The notes beneath the pieces are model-generated. The model was not told where the DNA came from and ran no database searches. It worked only from the letters and a program-made list of their open reading frames with translations. Shown in pieces: positions 42,003 to 51,029 of a stretch of DNA of 64,000 bases. Position 1 is the stretch's first letter. Each line of letters starts with the position of its first letter. This stretch comes from Trichomonas vaginalis G3 (taxonomy: Eukaryota; Parabasalia; Trichomonadida; Trichomonadidae), in contig NC_067207.1 of assembly GCF_026262505.1 (NCBI RefSeq), positions 25,450,082 to 25,514,081 on the forward strand, given 5' to 3'. Position numbers and translations under genes: made by a program.

Positions 42003-42589
42003 TTTTTTATTATTTTTTTCTTTTCTGTTTTTTATTTTTTTCTTTGTTTATTATTAATGGCTTTTTATTTAATTTTAAATTTAACTTAATATATTCTCTT
42101 CTTTCTTTTTTATATAAATTTGATTCGATTAGATAGTTATGGATAAACTGCGCTTCATAGTGCAGCAGGTCAAAAAAATTTAAAAACAAATCATTGAAAG
42201 AATACATTATAAATTTGTCAGTTTATTGAATATAACATAGGCGAAGGATTAATGAAGGAGGGATTTTGTTGGAAGAAACAATTGGAGGTGATATTTTAAG
42301 ATAATAACAATAAGTATTTTAAATATAAGTCGTGAAAATCAAAAACGTAGTTCAACAACCCAAAGTTTTTTAATTCTCAAATCATTAGAAATAATTAATG
42401 ACTTCAATATAAGCTCAAGTTTTTGTCAAATTTATAATGGATGCATGCACATCTAATAAATGAGCTAAAGAAGCATTCAGAAATTCAACTAAAGAAAACT
42501 CCCAGAAACAGCTACTTCAACATCTACATTAATTCATTTATACCTAGTAAATGAATTACATAAAAAGAAGAAATAAATATAATTAGTGA
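42003..42589. other. convergent intergenic spacer
   Basis: AT-rich 3' spacer; a T-rich run (42,003 to 42,065) follows the upstream stop. No gene seen. Confidence 0.5.
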
Positions 42590-44164
42590 TTAACGTTTGT
42601 AGAATTTATGAAATGTCACAATATTGATATTTTCAGTAGGCATATTAGCAAATGTGACCGTGATATTGATATCTGAAACAAGATTGTGTTCATCTGTCGC
42701 CGTAAATCTGAGATTATAATTTCCAACATCGAAATTTTCTGGAATTGAAACATCATATGGAACATGATGATCAGTTTGATTATTAATTTGAATATTTATA
42801 GGTTCTTTACCACCAATGTTATTGAGAACATGATTAATTGTAACATTTCCTTCGCCATCTTGATCTGTGACAGATAATATGAATTTCATAATACGAGTTT
42901 TGTTGAGATAAACTGGGAATGTTGGCTGCTTAATAATTTCTATCTTTGGAGTATTACGTTTGAATTGAAATTCTCGATATATAACATTTGAGTCTTCTGA
43001 ATTAGTTTCTGCATGAATTGTCAAATTATAAATATTTGGTTCTTTAAGAGAATCTGGCAATTCATAATTTGCTGTAAAACTATATGTATTATTATTCGCA
43101 TGATATTTGTTCTCTGATAGGATTAAGGCATCTCCCAAAAAATTAATCATTTGACCTTCTATTTGACAATAGATGGTAAAACTATCTGCTTCGCATCTAA
43201 CATTTCCAGATAATTTGATATATTTGTCAGCTTTATAATAGTATTCTGTTCGCTCAAGCTCAATTAATAGAATTGTGATTGATTTAATTGGATTTGGTGC
43301 ATAGCACAATATTGTATTGAAATGCTCATTAACAAATTGCAGGGAATCAACTATCGCTGATGTAGATAATTGACCATTAGCTGAGATAATAACATCATTT
43401 GATGGAATGAAACAGGAAATAACTTTAATTGAACAATCATTTTTTGCATAGAATAAATTGTATCCATTATTGTTTGATATAACACAATGTTCAATAGTAA
43501 CCACAGCACGATTAAAAGCATGAATGATTCCGTTATCATCTTTAAATGTTTTTGAACATTGATTTGAAAGAATGTTGCAGTAATTGATATATGTTAGGCT
43601 ATAGTAATTATATAAACAGCTATATTCTTTAGCTGTGTTATTAAAGAATGTTGAATATGAATTTGATGCAGTAATCCGAGTTACTCCATAAATAAAATAA
43701 ACTGAATAATGTGTTGATGCTTCTGAATATGAAATATTTACATTTTCAATTTTAATACCACCCCATCGTTGATATATTGGTCCTGTTTTTCCATCACTTA
43801 AAGTAATTGTGGATTCAATTAAGTAATTTTTGTATTCTTGATTGTTTGTTGTGCGAATATATGAGTGTGGATATTCATAATTGTTTGTTGTTGAAATGTA
43901 ACTACAGATTCGATATTGAACACATTGGCCTTTTTCTTGGTAAATGTTTCCGTTTCGTACATGTACATTATTAGAATCAAATACGCAGAATGATATAAGA
44001 AGTTTACTATCATCATTCCCAAAAAATCTAATAATTTGTGAATTAAGGTTTGTAAAGAAAACATGGTTTACGTGATAATTTCCTGATGAATCATGAATTA
44101 TTGAATTTGATGTATGGTCTGTATAACTATATCCATTGAAAAATCGATTCCAAATGTCGCTCAT
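42590..44164 (-). CDS. probable surface protein: beta-helix-like part plus Ig/cadherin-like part
   Basis: A 524-residue protein rich in Asn, Ser, Tyr and Ile. The first 300 residues resemble the right-handed beta-helix style of trichomonad surface proteins, with repeated I.N..I..N and Cys-containing turns (SFCVFDSNNVHVRNG, NCCIL-like NYCNILSNQC). The last 200 residues look like one or two beta-sandwich repeats of Ig/cadherin type (YSFTANYELPDSLKE, VTDQDGEGNVTIN, LRFTATDEHNLVSDINITVTF). No signal peptide or membrane anchor is visible, so it could be a truncated member of a family normally anchored by a C-terminal helix. TCA directly precedes the ATG. Confidence 0.55.
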   Translation of the reverse strand: MSDIWNRFFNGYSYTDHTSNSIIHDSSGNYHVNHVFFTNLNSQIIRFFGNDDSKLLISFCVFDSNNVHVRNGNIYQEKGQCVQYRICSYISTTNNYEYPHSYIRTTNNQEYKNYLIESTITLSDGKTGPIYQRWGGIKIENVNISYSEASTHYSVYFIYGVTRITASNSYSTFFNNTAKEYSCLYNYYSLTYINYCNILSNQCSKTFKDDNGIIHAFNRAVVTIEHCVISNNNGYNLFYAKNDCSIKVISCFIPSNDVIISANGQLSTSAIVDSLQFVNEHFNTILCYAPNPIKSITILLIELERTEYYYKADKYIKLSGNVRCEADSFTIYCQIEGQMINFLGDALILSENKYHANNNTYSFTANYELPDSLKEPNIYNLTIHAETNSEDSNVIYREFQFKRNTPKIEIIKQPTFPVYLNKTRIMKFILSVTDQDGEGNVTINHVLNNIGGKEPINIQINNQTDHHVPYDVSIPENFDVGNYNLRFTATDEHNLVSDINITVTFANMPTENINIVTFHKFYKR

Positions 44165-44614
44165 TGAGCAAATAAATTCATTTTAGAAAAATATTTTTTT
44201 GATAAACGATCAGAATTATTCAAATTTTGAGAGACGTTTTAATTAAAATTCCTAATTATCACAAAAAGATCTGCATTTTCTAGTTTTAAATTGTTAGAAA
44301 ATATCCCTCTCAATTTTTGAGATAAAATGTTAACAAAAAAAAGATCTTTAAAATTATGTTATATTTACTAATCGTTTTCCTAATAAATAGATTTTTCTAG
44401 GACTTTTGGAGTAACATACAGGGAAAATTAATTGAATTTTTGTATATTTAAATTTGAAAAAGAAAATGCTCAAAAATAAGTCATGGAAATAAGATATTTG
44501 GAAATGAGATTTGACATAAGGAAAGATAGACAAAAAAGATTGCCCCAGCTGCACTGCGCACCGATATATTATGTCAAATTTTTGCTCTCTGGACGATAAA
44601 AAAAATACCGCCAA
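44165..44614. promoter_or_regulatory. divergent promoter region
   Basis: About 450 AT-rich bases between two divergent genes. An ACGATA word at 44,593 to 44,598, 17 bases before the plus-strand ATG, matches the Myb recognition core, as at the Rab gene. Confidence 0.4.
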
Positions 44615-46219
44615 ATGGGATCTTTCCTTTCTGCACCAGTACAAAAGAAAGAACGCGCTCCAAGCAAGCCACAGGAGTCGAAATTCTACTTCGCGGATCT
44701 CGATCCACTGCCAGATCTTGAAGATCCAGCTGAAGGAGATCCATGCGGACTTTATTTGGAAGGACTTAACTATCATTGGGACGGTCCACGCTTTGAAAAG
44801 TTCCTCAAGACAAAGTGCGAAGCTAACTACACATATGCTTCTAAAAAGAAATCGAAATACGCCGGAATTATCAAATTCGATAACAACGAAGACCGTCTTC
44901 AGTGCTACAGAAAACTCGTTGCTGCTCGTTTCGGAGAGAAATGCTTATTTGTTGTCCCACTTCACAAAGATCTTCATCTTTCTGTAAATCTTTGCCGCCG
45001 TGTACGTGCCCGTGCCACAAATCCAGGACTTGCAACAGCAGATATCCGTGACAGAGTCACAGCATGGCACAGAATGCCTTTAGAAGAACAATACGCCGCC
45101 AAATCCGAAAAGTACACAAAACTCATCCAAGGAATTGTTCCAGAAGGATCCTCACCAGTTACAGTTGTTCCTGTTCCTAATACAGTCAACTATCGTAACA
45201 AGGTCGAAATGACAGTTGGAGCAGACTTAGAAGGAAACACTGTTGTCGGCTTTAACCTTGGCAGCAAGGACGAGGACGTAATTGCCCCAATTGATAACTG
45301 CTTAAATGTTCCAAAAGTTGCTCCTTATCTTGCTCGCAAATTTACAGACTTCGTAACTCACGCAAAATCACCAATTTACGATCGCTCAAGGAACTCAGGC
45401 GTTTGGAAGTTTATTACAGTCAGAACTACCGAAGAAGGCAAGACAATGTTAGTTGTTGTTGTATATAAGAGCGAAGAATGCCAAGTTGACCCAGACGACG
45501 TTGCCCAACTTACAGAGACATTCCAGGAAGACGTAGATTCTCTTTATCTTTGCGAAACAACGAAATACGAAGGATATGGAAATGATCCTGTCTTTACTTT
45601 GCTCAATGGTACAGCCACCATCGAAGAAAAGCTCAGAGGACTCAAGTTCGACATCTCCCCAATGTCATTCTTCCAAACAAACACACCTGGAGCCGAAATT
45701 CTCTTCAGCAGAGTTGAATCTCTCGCAGAAGTCGACAAGAGCACAGTTTTGATCGATGTCTGCTGCGGAACAGGAGTTATCGGACTCTCCATGGCCAAGA
45801 AAGCTAAGAAAGTCATTGGAATTGACATCGAAAAAGATGCAATTGAAGATGCAAAGAAGAATGCCACTAAAAACAAGATAAAGAACGCAGAATTCATTGC
45901 TGCACCTGCACAAGACGTTCTTCCAGGAATATTGGACCAATGCGAGGCAGAAGGATCTCGCGTTGTCGTAATTGTCGATCCACCACGTGATGGATTGCAT
46001 AAAACAGCTGCAAAAGCAATCAGAGAGTGCAAGTTACTCAAGAGAGTCGTTTACATCTCTTGCAATCCTGAATCTTTGGTCAGAGATTCGAAGAAATTCT
46101 TGTTTGCTGAAAATAACAACTTCGCAACACAGCCATTCCAGCCTGTTGAGTGGTTTGGTGTCGATTTGTTCCCACATACAGATAGACTCGAATTAGTTAT
46201 GCTTATGCAGCGCGAGTAA
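44615..46219 (+). CDS. TRMT2A: tRNA (uracil-5-)-methyltransferase, TRMT2A type
   Basis: A 534-residue enzyme that makes m5U (ribothymidine) at position 54 of tRNA. Residues about 40 to 125 form an RNA-binding-like domain (GLYLEGLNYHWDG). The catalytic part shows NTVNYRNKVEMTVG, SPMSFFQTN, the S-adenosylmethionine loop DVCCGTGVIGLSMA, DPPRDGLH, and VYISCNPESLVRD with the nucleophilic Cys. It ends in FPHTDRLELV. These are the TrmA/RumA family motifs, and the N-terminal domain points to eukaryotic TRMT2A. No TRAM domain is seen. The gene is intact. Confidence 0.92.
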   Translation: MGSFLSAPVQKKERAPSKPQESKFYFADLDPLPDLEDPAEGDPCGLYLEGLNYHWDGPRFEKFLKTKCEANYTYASKKKSKYAGIIKFDNNEDRLQCYRKLVAARFGEKCLFVVPLHKDLHLSVNLCRRVRARATNPGLATADIRDRVTAWHRMPLEEQYAAKSEKYTKLIQGIVPEGSSPVTVVPVPNTVNYRNKVEMTVGADLEGNTVVGFNLGSKDEDVIAPIDNCLNVPKVAPYLARKFTDFVTHAKSPIYDRSRNSGVWKFITVRTTEEGKTMLVVVVYKSEECQVDPDDVAQLTETFQEDVDSLYLCETTKYEGYGNDPVFTLLNGTATIEEKLRGLKFDISPMSFFQTNTPGAEILFSRVESLAEVDKSTVLIDVCCGTGVIGLSMAKKAKKVIGIDIEKDAIEDAKKNATKNKIKNAEFIAAPAQDVLPGILDQCEAEGSRVVVIVDPPRDGLHKTAAKAIRECKLLKRVVYISCNPESLVRDSKKFLFAENNNFATQPFQPVEWFGVDLFPHTDRLELVMLMQRE

Positions 46220-46373
46220 GAAGTTTTTTATTAATAGATTTTTATTTGATAAAACTCATATTTTAATTTAGATTTTTAATTTTAATTTTAAACTCATATA
46301 TATGAGAAATCACTCAATTATTAACATATGAAAGAATGTGAACCAAAAATTCTTCCAGAAGAGGTTTCACACT

Positions 46374-46465
46374 GGATATTGAGTATCAATCAATGTGACA
46401 TAATATAATTAAGTCGAGAATTAAGCTAATATTATGTCCCGTTGACAAATTGATACTCAATATCC
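46374..46465. repeat. long palindrome between convergent genes
   Basis: Bases 46,374 to 46,390 (GGATATTGAGTATCAAT) pair perfectly with 46,449 to 46,465, and an inner 9-bp pair (46,398 to 46,406 with 46,429 to 46,437) continues the stem. It sits in the 304-base spacer between the converging TRMT2A and glycine-rich genes. It could be a miniature transposon or a 3'-end hairpin; no target duplication was identified. Confidence 0.8.
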
Positions 46466-46523
46466 AATATGACAAATTGACTCACCTTCAAATAAAAATA
46501 TGCATATTATACATTTTATTATA

Positions 46524-47573
46524 TTAACTATCAATAATTAAAAAGATATAAAAATATAAAGTATTCTGACGCATTGAGTAAAATAACATACAACTAATTT
46601 TAAAATCAAAATAGTTATCAATTATGGTAATACGAGCCTGACCATTACCTATATATTTAGTTTCAACACCATCTTTCATAGTAGGGGTTGAGAACACAAA
46701 ACCAGAGTAATGGTAGGGTTTTCCTGGATGAATTGGATTGTTTAAGGTATATTCTTTTGCGATAGCATTACAGTTTTTATAACCTGATATAAAAGAAGAT
46801 CCGCCAGATCCAGATCCAACGCAACTTAGAACAACATTTCCTGCACCTCCACCATAATAACCACCACCACCTCCGGATCCATATACTTGATAATAAGGAT
46901 TGGCACCAATTCCAAATGACCCATTCATTATTATATCGTGACCTTTATCATCTGACAAACCGGAAATTCCACCTAAAATATTGGTAGCACTGACGGAATT
47001 AGTTAAGTAGTATGGAGATGAACCTATTCTATGTTGTGTGCCTGAGTAGCCAGTTATTGCACCTCCATGTCCACCTTGGATAAATTTATAATAATATGCT
47101 GATCCAGCACCACCAGCAGAAACAATGATTCTCGATTTCAATGATTCCGTATCATTCCATTCACCAGAAATGTATCTCATGTCACTGGCTCCACCACCTG
47201 ATCCTGCAGTGGAATCTCCTAATGGTGAATTTGAGCCTCTTCCTCCACCATTATAGGTTGGAGGGCCATTATTTTTTCCTTGTTGACCTAGGTAAAAATA
47301 AAAAACACTTTTCTTCTTCAGAGTAATATATCCTGATGTGTATGCACCATATCCTCCCAATAAAGGTTCAGAATTAGTGTATCCACCAGATGCACCCCAT
47401 AATTCTATCAAATATATTCCTGGTTGAAATTCAACTTTATATGGAGTACATATATTAGTATTTTGATTGCAAGGATATTTAAGTATTGCAATTGTTTCAT
47501 TAAATTCGGCAAATTGACTATCCACTGAGAAATCATTCAGTGTGATTGATAAAGTTTTATTTGCTAAAAGCAA
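46524..47573 (-). CDS. ALK-type glycine-rich surface protein
   Basis: The frame encodes about 349 residues dominated by a glycine-rich domain: YLIELWGASGGYTN, GGYGAYTSGYI, GSGGGASDMRYI, RIIVSAGGAGSAYY, GGHGGAITGYSG and YGSGGGGGYYGGGAG. These spacings are those of the glycine-rich domain found in ALK/LTK receptors and in a large T. vaginalis surface family. The C-terminus is hydrophobic (SCMLFYSMRQNTLYFYIFLIIDS) and may be an anchor remnant. The frame has no ATG at its start. Just upstream on the same strand, in another frame, lies a typical signal peptide (MKNILMCIVPF), followed in this frame by FPCIYCSLLLA. A one-base shift near 47,595 to 47,600 may therefore have split the leader from the domain. 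Confidence 0.75.
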   Translation of the reverse strand: MLLANKTLSITLNDFSVDSQFAEFNETIAILKYPCNQNTNICTPYKVEFQPGIYLIELWGASGGYTNSEPLLGGYGAYTSGYITLKKKSVFYFYLGQQGKNNGPPTYNGGGRGSNSPLGDSTAGSGGGASDMRYISGEWNDTESLKSRIIVSAGGAGSAYYYKFIQGGHGGAITGYSGTQHRIGSSPYYLTNSVSATNILGGISGLSDDKGHDIIMNGSFGIGANPYYQVYGSGGGGGYYGGGAGNVVLSCVGSGSGGSSFISGYKNCNAIAKEYTLNNPIHPGKPYHYSGFVFSTPTMKDGVETKYIGNGQARITIIDNYFDFKISCMLFYSMRQNTLYFYIFLIIDS

Positions 47574-48526
47574 TGAGCAGTAAATACAAGGAAATTAAAA
47601 GGTACAATACACATCAATATATTTTTCATTGATTGCTTCATGTATCACGAGATTCCTCTTGATCAGAATTGTGATTTTATGGAATTACAATGCAAAATAA
47701 GTTTATTATGCACAAATTATCTATACTAATAGAGTTGGATGCTAATCATCCTAGAGTCATCCTTATATATAAGCAATAACATGAAATAATTTTAAAAACT
47801 CATTAATAAGGCATTGTTATTATTGTAAACTACTATAAACAAAGAACTCGTTAATAAATCATTCTAATTGAGGCTTAGAATACAATTTTGAATTCACAAA
47901 CGATGATGTTACCATTGAATATCAAAAATGCCTACGCGAGTTATGCTTTATATAAACTTATACAGTACCAATTGAAGTATCTTTTATCTCTTATTTTGAT
48001 GAATTACGTAATATTAAAATCAATAGTTTTATTTCTTTTTGTGAAATGAACTGAGTATAAAAGCACTTGTTCAAAGTATGAACAGGATGCAATTTTTCTA
48101 ATATTTAGCTTTGTGCTTTACAATTGGGTGAAATTATAAAAAGATACCAATATCATACATAAAAATTTATATGTTTTGTAATACAGCATGATTTAATCAG
48201 TAAAATACGCACTATTATGATGCAAATGCATCTATAACTTCAAATTCTTTCATAAAAATCAAATTTTATCTCAATAATATGAATTAAAACAGGCCAATAA
48301 TAAAATTACCTCATTAAAATCCAGAATTTAAATGTGGTGTAGTAATGATACCTTGATATTTCATAGGCCAAGAAATATGAAATTTAAAATTAGCCAATAA
48401 AGACCAAGTTTATCGAAACATTTTACTTTACACCATGTTAGTACAATATATTTAATAATAATAAGAACTAAATCGTTATTATTCTAGGAGTGCTGAACTT
48501 TACAAAAATAAAGTATTGAAATTAAA
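47574..48526. other. divergent intergenic region
   Basis: About 950 AT-rich bases; the first 60 or so contain the out-of-frame signal-peptide sequence of the glycine-rich gene. No other gene or RNA recognised. Confidence 0.45.
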
Positions 48527-48533
48527 TAACGGA
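48527..48533 (+). promoter_or_regulatory. TAACGGA, Myb-recognition-like word
   Basis: Lies 7 bases before the dynein intermediate chain ATG and resembles the TAACGA core. Confidence 0.35.
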
Positions 48534-48539
48534 ATATAG

Positions 48540-50576
48540 ATGTCTTCTGGTACGAAGCTCGGTGCCGAGAAATCAGAAAATCTTGTTTCGAGGAGGTCTA
48601 ATGCAAATTTAGGTGCTGATGCACTTCAATCTCGTCGTTCAATGGCAAATATGGCCAACATCTTCGCATCCCACACATCAATGCGTTCCATGAGGTCTAT
48701 GGCTTCAATGGGACTTCAACCAAATGGTGCTCCACTCGATCAAGCACATCTTACGCCAAAAGAACTTGCAGTTCAGCATACAAGAACATTAACGATTGGA
48801 GATCCACAAGCTCCAAAGAATGTCGTCCGCTACAATTTCAGAACACATGCATTCGATGAAATTCATGATCCTAATGCAACAATTATGTCATGCGAAAGAA
48901 TTAGCCACATTGCTCCAGTATCAGCTCTTCAGAGCGTTATAGAGAGCAAGAAGGGCGGAGCCGGAGAAGAAGAAGAGGAAGACAAGGGCGAGGAGAAGGT
49001 CCTTCGTAACCAATTCAACTTCTCAGAGCGTGCAACTCAAGGATACGTTATTGAATACATTGACGAAGGTACATTGACAGAAGCTCCAGTTCCAAAGGAT
49101 TCTACAGGATCTACCAACCAGCGTGATATCGCAGCTTACTACACAACTCACATGCAACAGCCACCTTTGTATCCAAAGCCACACGACGCCTCCGCAGTCA
49201 TCCGCGTCATGGAGCGTGTCGTCAACCAGAACATGGATCCAAACGTCTGCTGCGACTTCAAATACTACGATGATCTTCGTGACTCAACAGATCCACAGCA
49301 CAGCTTCACACTTCCTCTCTGGGAGTTCAAGTCAGACCTTGTATCCGGTTTCCAGGTCACAGCCCTCGAATGGAACCCTTCTGTCCACGATTTGTTCGCT
49401 GTTGCTTATTCCTGCTTAGCAACGGACAAGACCCCAGGCAGAGGATATGTCTGCACATGGACACTCAAGAACCACTCAACACCTCGTAATATTCTTGAAT
49501 TACCTGACCGCGCCACAGCTATTGACTGGTGCAAGACACAGCCATCAATTCTCGCTGTTGGTACAGCTGATGGTAACATTTCTATCTACGATGTTCGCTC
49601 TCGTGGTACTCTTCCTATTTTCTCAACACAAAAATTACTCGATCGCCACCAGACAGCAATTACAGTCATCCGCTGGCAGCCACTTGACTCCTCCGGAAAC
49701 CTCAATCTCGTTTCCGCAGGTCTCGATGGTCGCATTCTCCAGTGGACTCTCATTCAATCAGAAATGAAGGTCACAGAGATCTCAAAGATCAACGCCGGCA
49801 TTGTATCTCTCGATTACTACAACGAATCATCAACACACTTCGTTGCTGCCGCTGATGACGGCCACATTTACGAAATCCTTAGAACAAGGACAACACAAGC
49901 TCCATCCAGCTTCCCAGCACATTCACCACCATGCGCACAGATCTGCTACAACAAGTTCCACAAGGACGTCTTCATTACATGCGGTACAGATTGGCAAATT
50001 AAGATTTGGAGGAACGGCCAGAAGAACACACCACTCCAGATCTTCGATTTCGCTCCCAACTCCATCAACGACATCAAGTGGGCTCCTCACAGCTCAACAG
50101 TTTTCGCCGCAGTTTCATCCGACGGCGTTCTTTACATTTACGATATCGCAATCAACCGCTTCCAGCCAATCTGCACAACAGACATCCTCGAAATCAACGA
50201 GGGCCAGCTCACATCTGTCTCATTCCACCCGAAGTGGCCAGTCATCCTTGTCGGCAGCGAGAAGGGAAGAGTTTTCTCCCTCAAGCTCTCTCCAAACCTC
50301 CGCAAGAACACAAAGACTGTCAAGGAGGAACTCGAGCGCAGCAAGATGACAAAGTCTTCTTCGAAGTCACAGTCTTCAAGAGGACTTCTCCCAGATCTCA
50401 CACAGCCACCGGACGAGGACCAGGAAGAAGGTGGTGCTGCTGCAGGAGAAGAAGACGGAGCTAAGCACGAAGAGCTCGTCAATGATGAAACAGAGAAGTT
50501 CATCAATGTTATGGGCGTCTCCTGGATAAAGGAAGAGACTGCTCAACCTGTTCAGGACAAGAAGGCTGAAGAATAA
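48540..50576 (+). CDS. DNAI1: axonemal outer-arm dynein intermediate chain 1
   Basis: A 678-residue WD-repeat protein. After a basic, Met/Ser-rich start, the conserved pre-WD helix reads VMERVVNQNMDPNV followed by DFKYYDDLRD and FTLPLWEF. These are the signature of DNAI1/IC1 of outer dynein arms (compare VNQNTFDDIAQDFKYFDD in animals). Five to seven WD repeats follow from about residue 290 (VTALEWNPSVHDLFAVAYS, AVGTADGNISIYDV, VSAGLDGRILQW, VFAAVSSDGVLYIYDI). The C-terminus is acidic and Lys-rich. It scaffolds outer arm dynein on flagellar doublets. C-rich codon use suggests strong expression. Confidence 0.92.
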   Translation: MSSGTKLGAEKSENLVSRRSNANLGADALQSRRSMANMANIFASHTSMRSMRSMASMGLQPNGAPLDQAHLTPKELAVQHTRTLTIGDPQAPKNVVRYNFRTHAFDEIHDPNATIMSCERISHIAPVSALQSVIESKKGGAGEEEEEDKGEEKVLRNQFNFSERATQGYVIEYIDEGTLTEAPVPKDSTGSTNQRDIAAYYTTHMQQPPLYPKPHDASAVIRVMERVVNQNMDPNVCCDFKYYDDLRDSTDPQHSFTLPLWEFKSDLVSGFQVTALEWNPSVHDLFAVAYSCLATDKTPGRGYVCTWTLKNHSTPRNILELPDRATAIDWCKTQPSILAVGTADGNISIYDVRSRGTLPIFSTQKLLDRHQTAITVIRWQPLDSSGNLNLVSAGLDGRILQWTLIQSEMKVTEISKINAGIVSLDYYNESSTHFVAAADDGHIYEILRTRTTQAPSSFPAHSPPCAQICYNKFHKDVFITCGTDWQIKIWRNGQKNTPLQIFDFAPNSINDIKWAPHSSTVFAAVSSDGVLYIYDIAINRFQPICTTDILEINEGQLTSVSFHPKWPVILVGSEKGRVFSLKLSPNLRKNTKTVKEELERSKMTKSSSKSQSSRGLLPDLTQPPDEDQEEGGAAAGEEDGAKHEELVNDETEKFINVMGVSWIKEETAQPVQDKKAEE

Positions 50577-51029
50577 AAAAATAAATCAGTTGACTTTTAT
50601 TTTAAAAAATTAACAATTTTTTTATTTTAATTTGAACTTGTGAATCTACCAAGATATGCAAAATTTTTGTGGTTCTTATCTAAGTAGTTCACATTAAGGC
50701 TGCACTTACGCCCATCTAACTTTAATTCAAATTTTTGACAACTGGGGTGATACGTCATTGAAAATTAACTTCAAACATCTGAATTGAATGTCATGTCATG
50801 GGGGGTGTAAGTTCACCCTTAAATAATGTATTCTAATTTTGACTGGAGAGACTCCGCTTCATTTTGCCATTTGTAAAAATATAATTCAAGAATTGAAAAA
50901 GCTTTCCATAATGCAAAATCTATAGAGATTATTGACTAATGTCATGCAAATGCTATAATACATAGTTTTATTTTTATTTTTAATTTGTAATAAAGATTTA
51001 TTTAAAAGATAAAAGCATGAGTTTTTTAT
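50577..51029. other. convergent spacer with an imperfect inverted repeat
   Basis: AT-rich apart from about 50,696 to 50,821, where a GC-richer stretch (CACTTACGCCC near 50,705) is partly mirrored by GGGGTGTAAG near 50,802. The pairing is imperfect and may be a decayed foldback element. Confidence 0.35.

Noticed and set aside
50696-50821. Imperfect GC-richer inverted repeat as a clear foldback element
   Set aside because: Pairing is patchy by eye; kept only as a note on the spacer.
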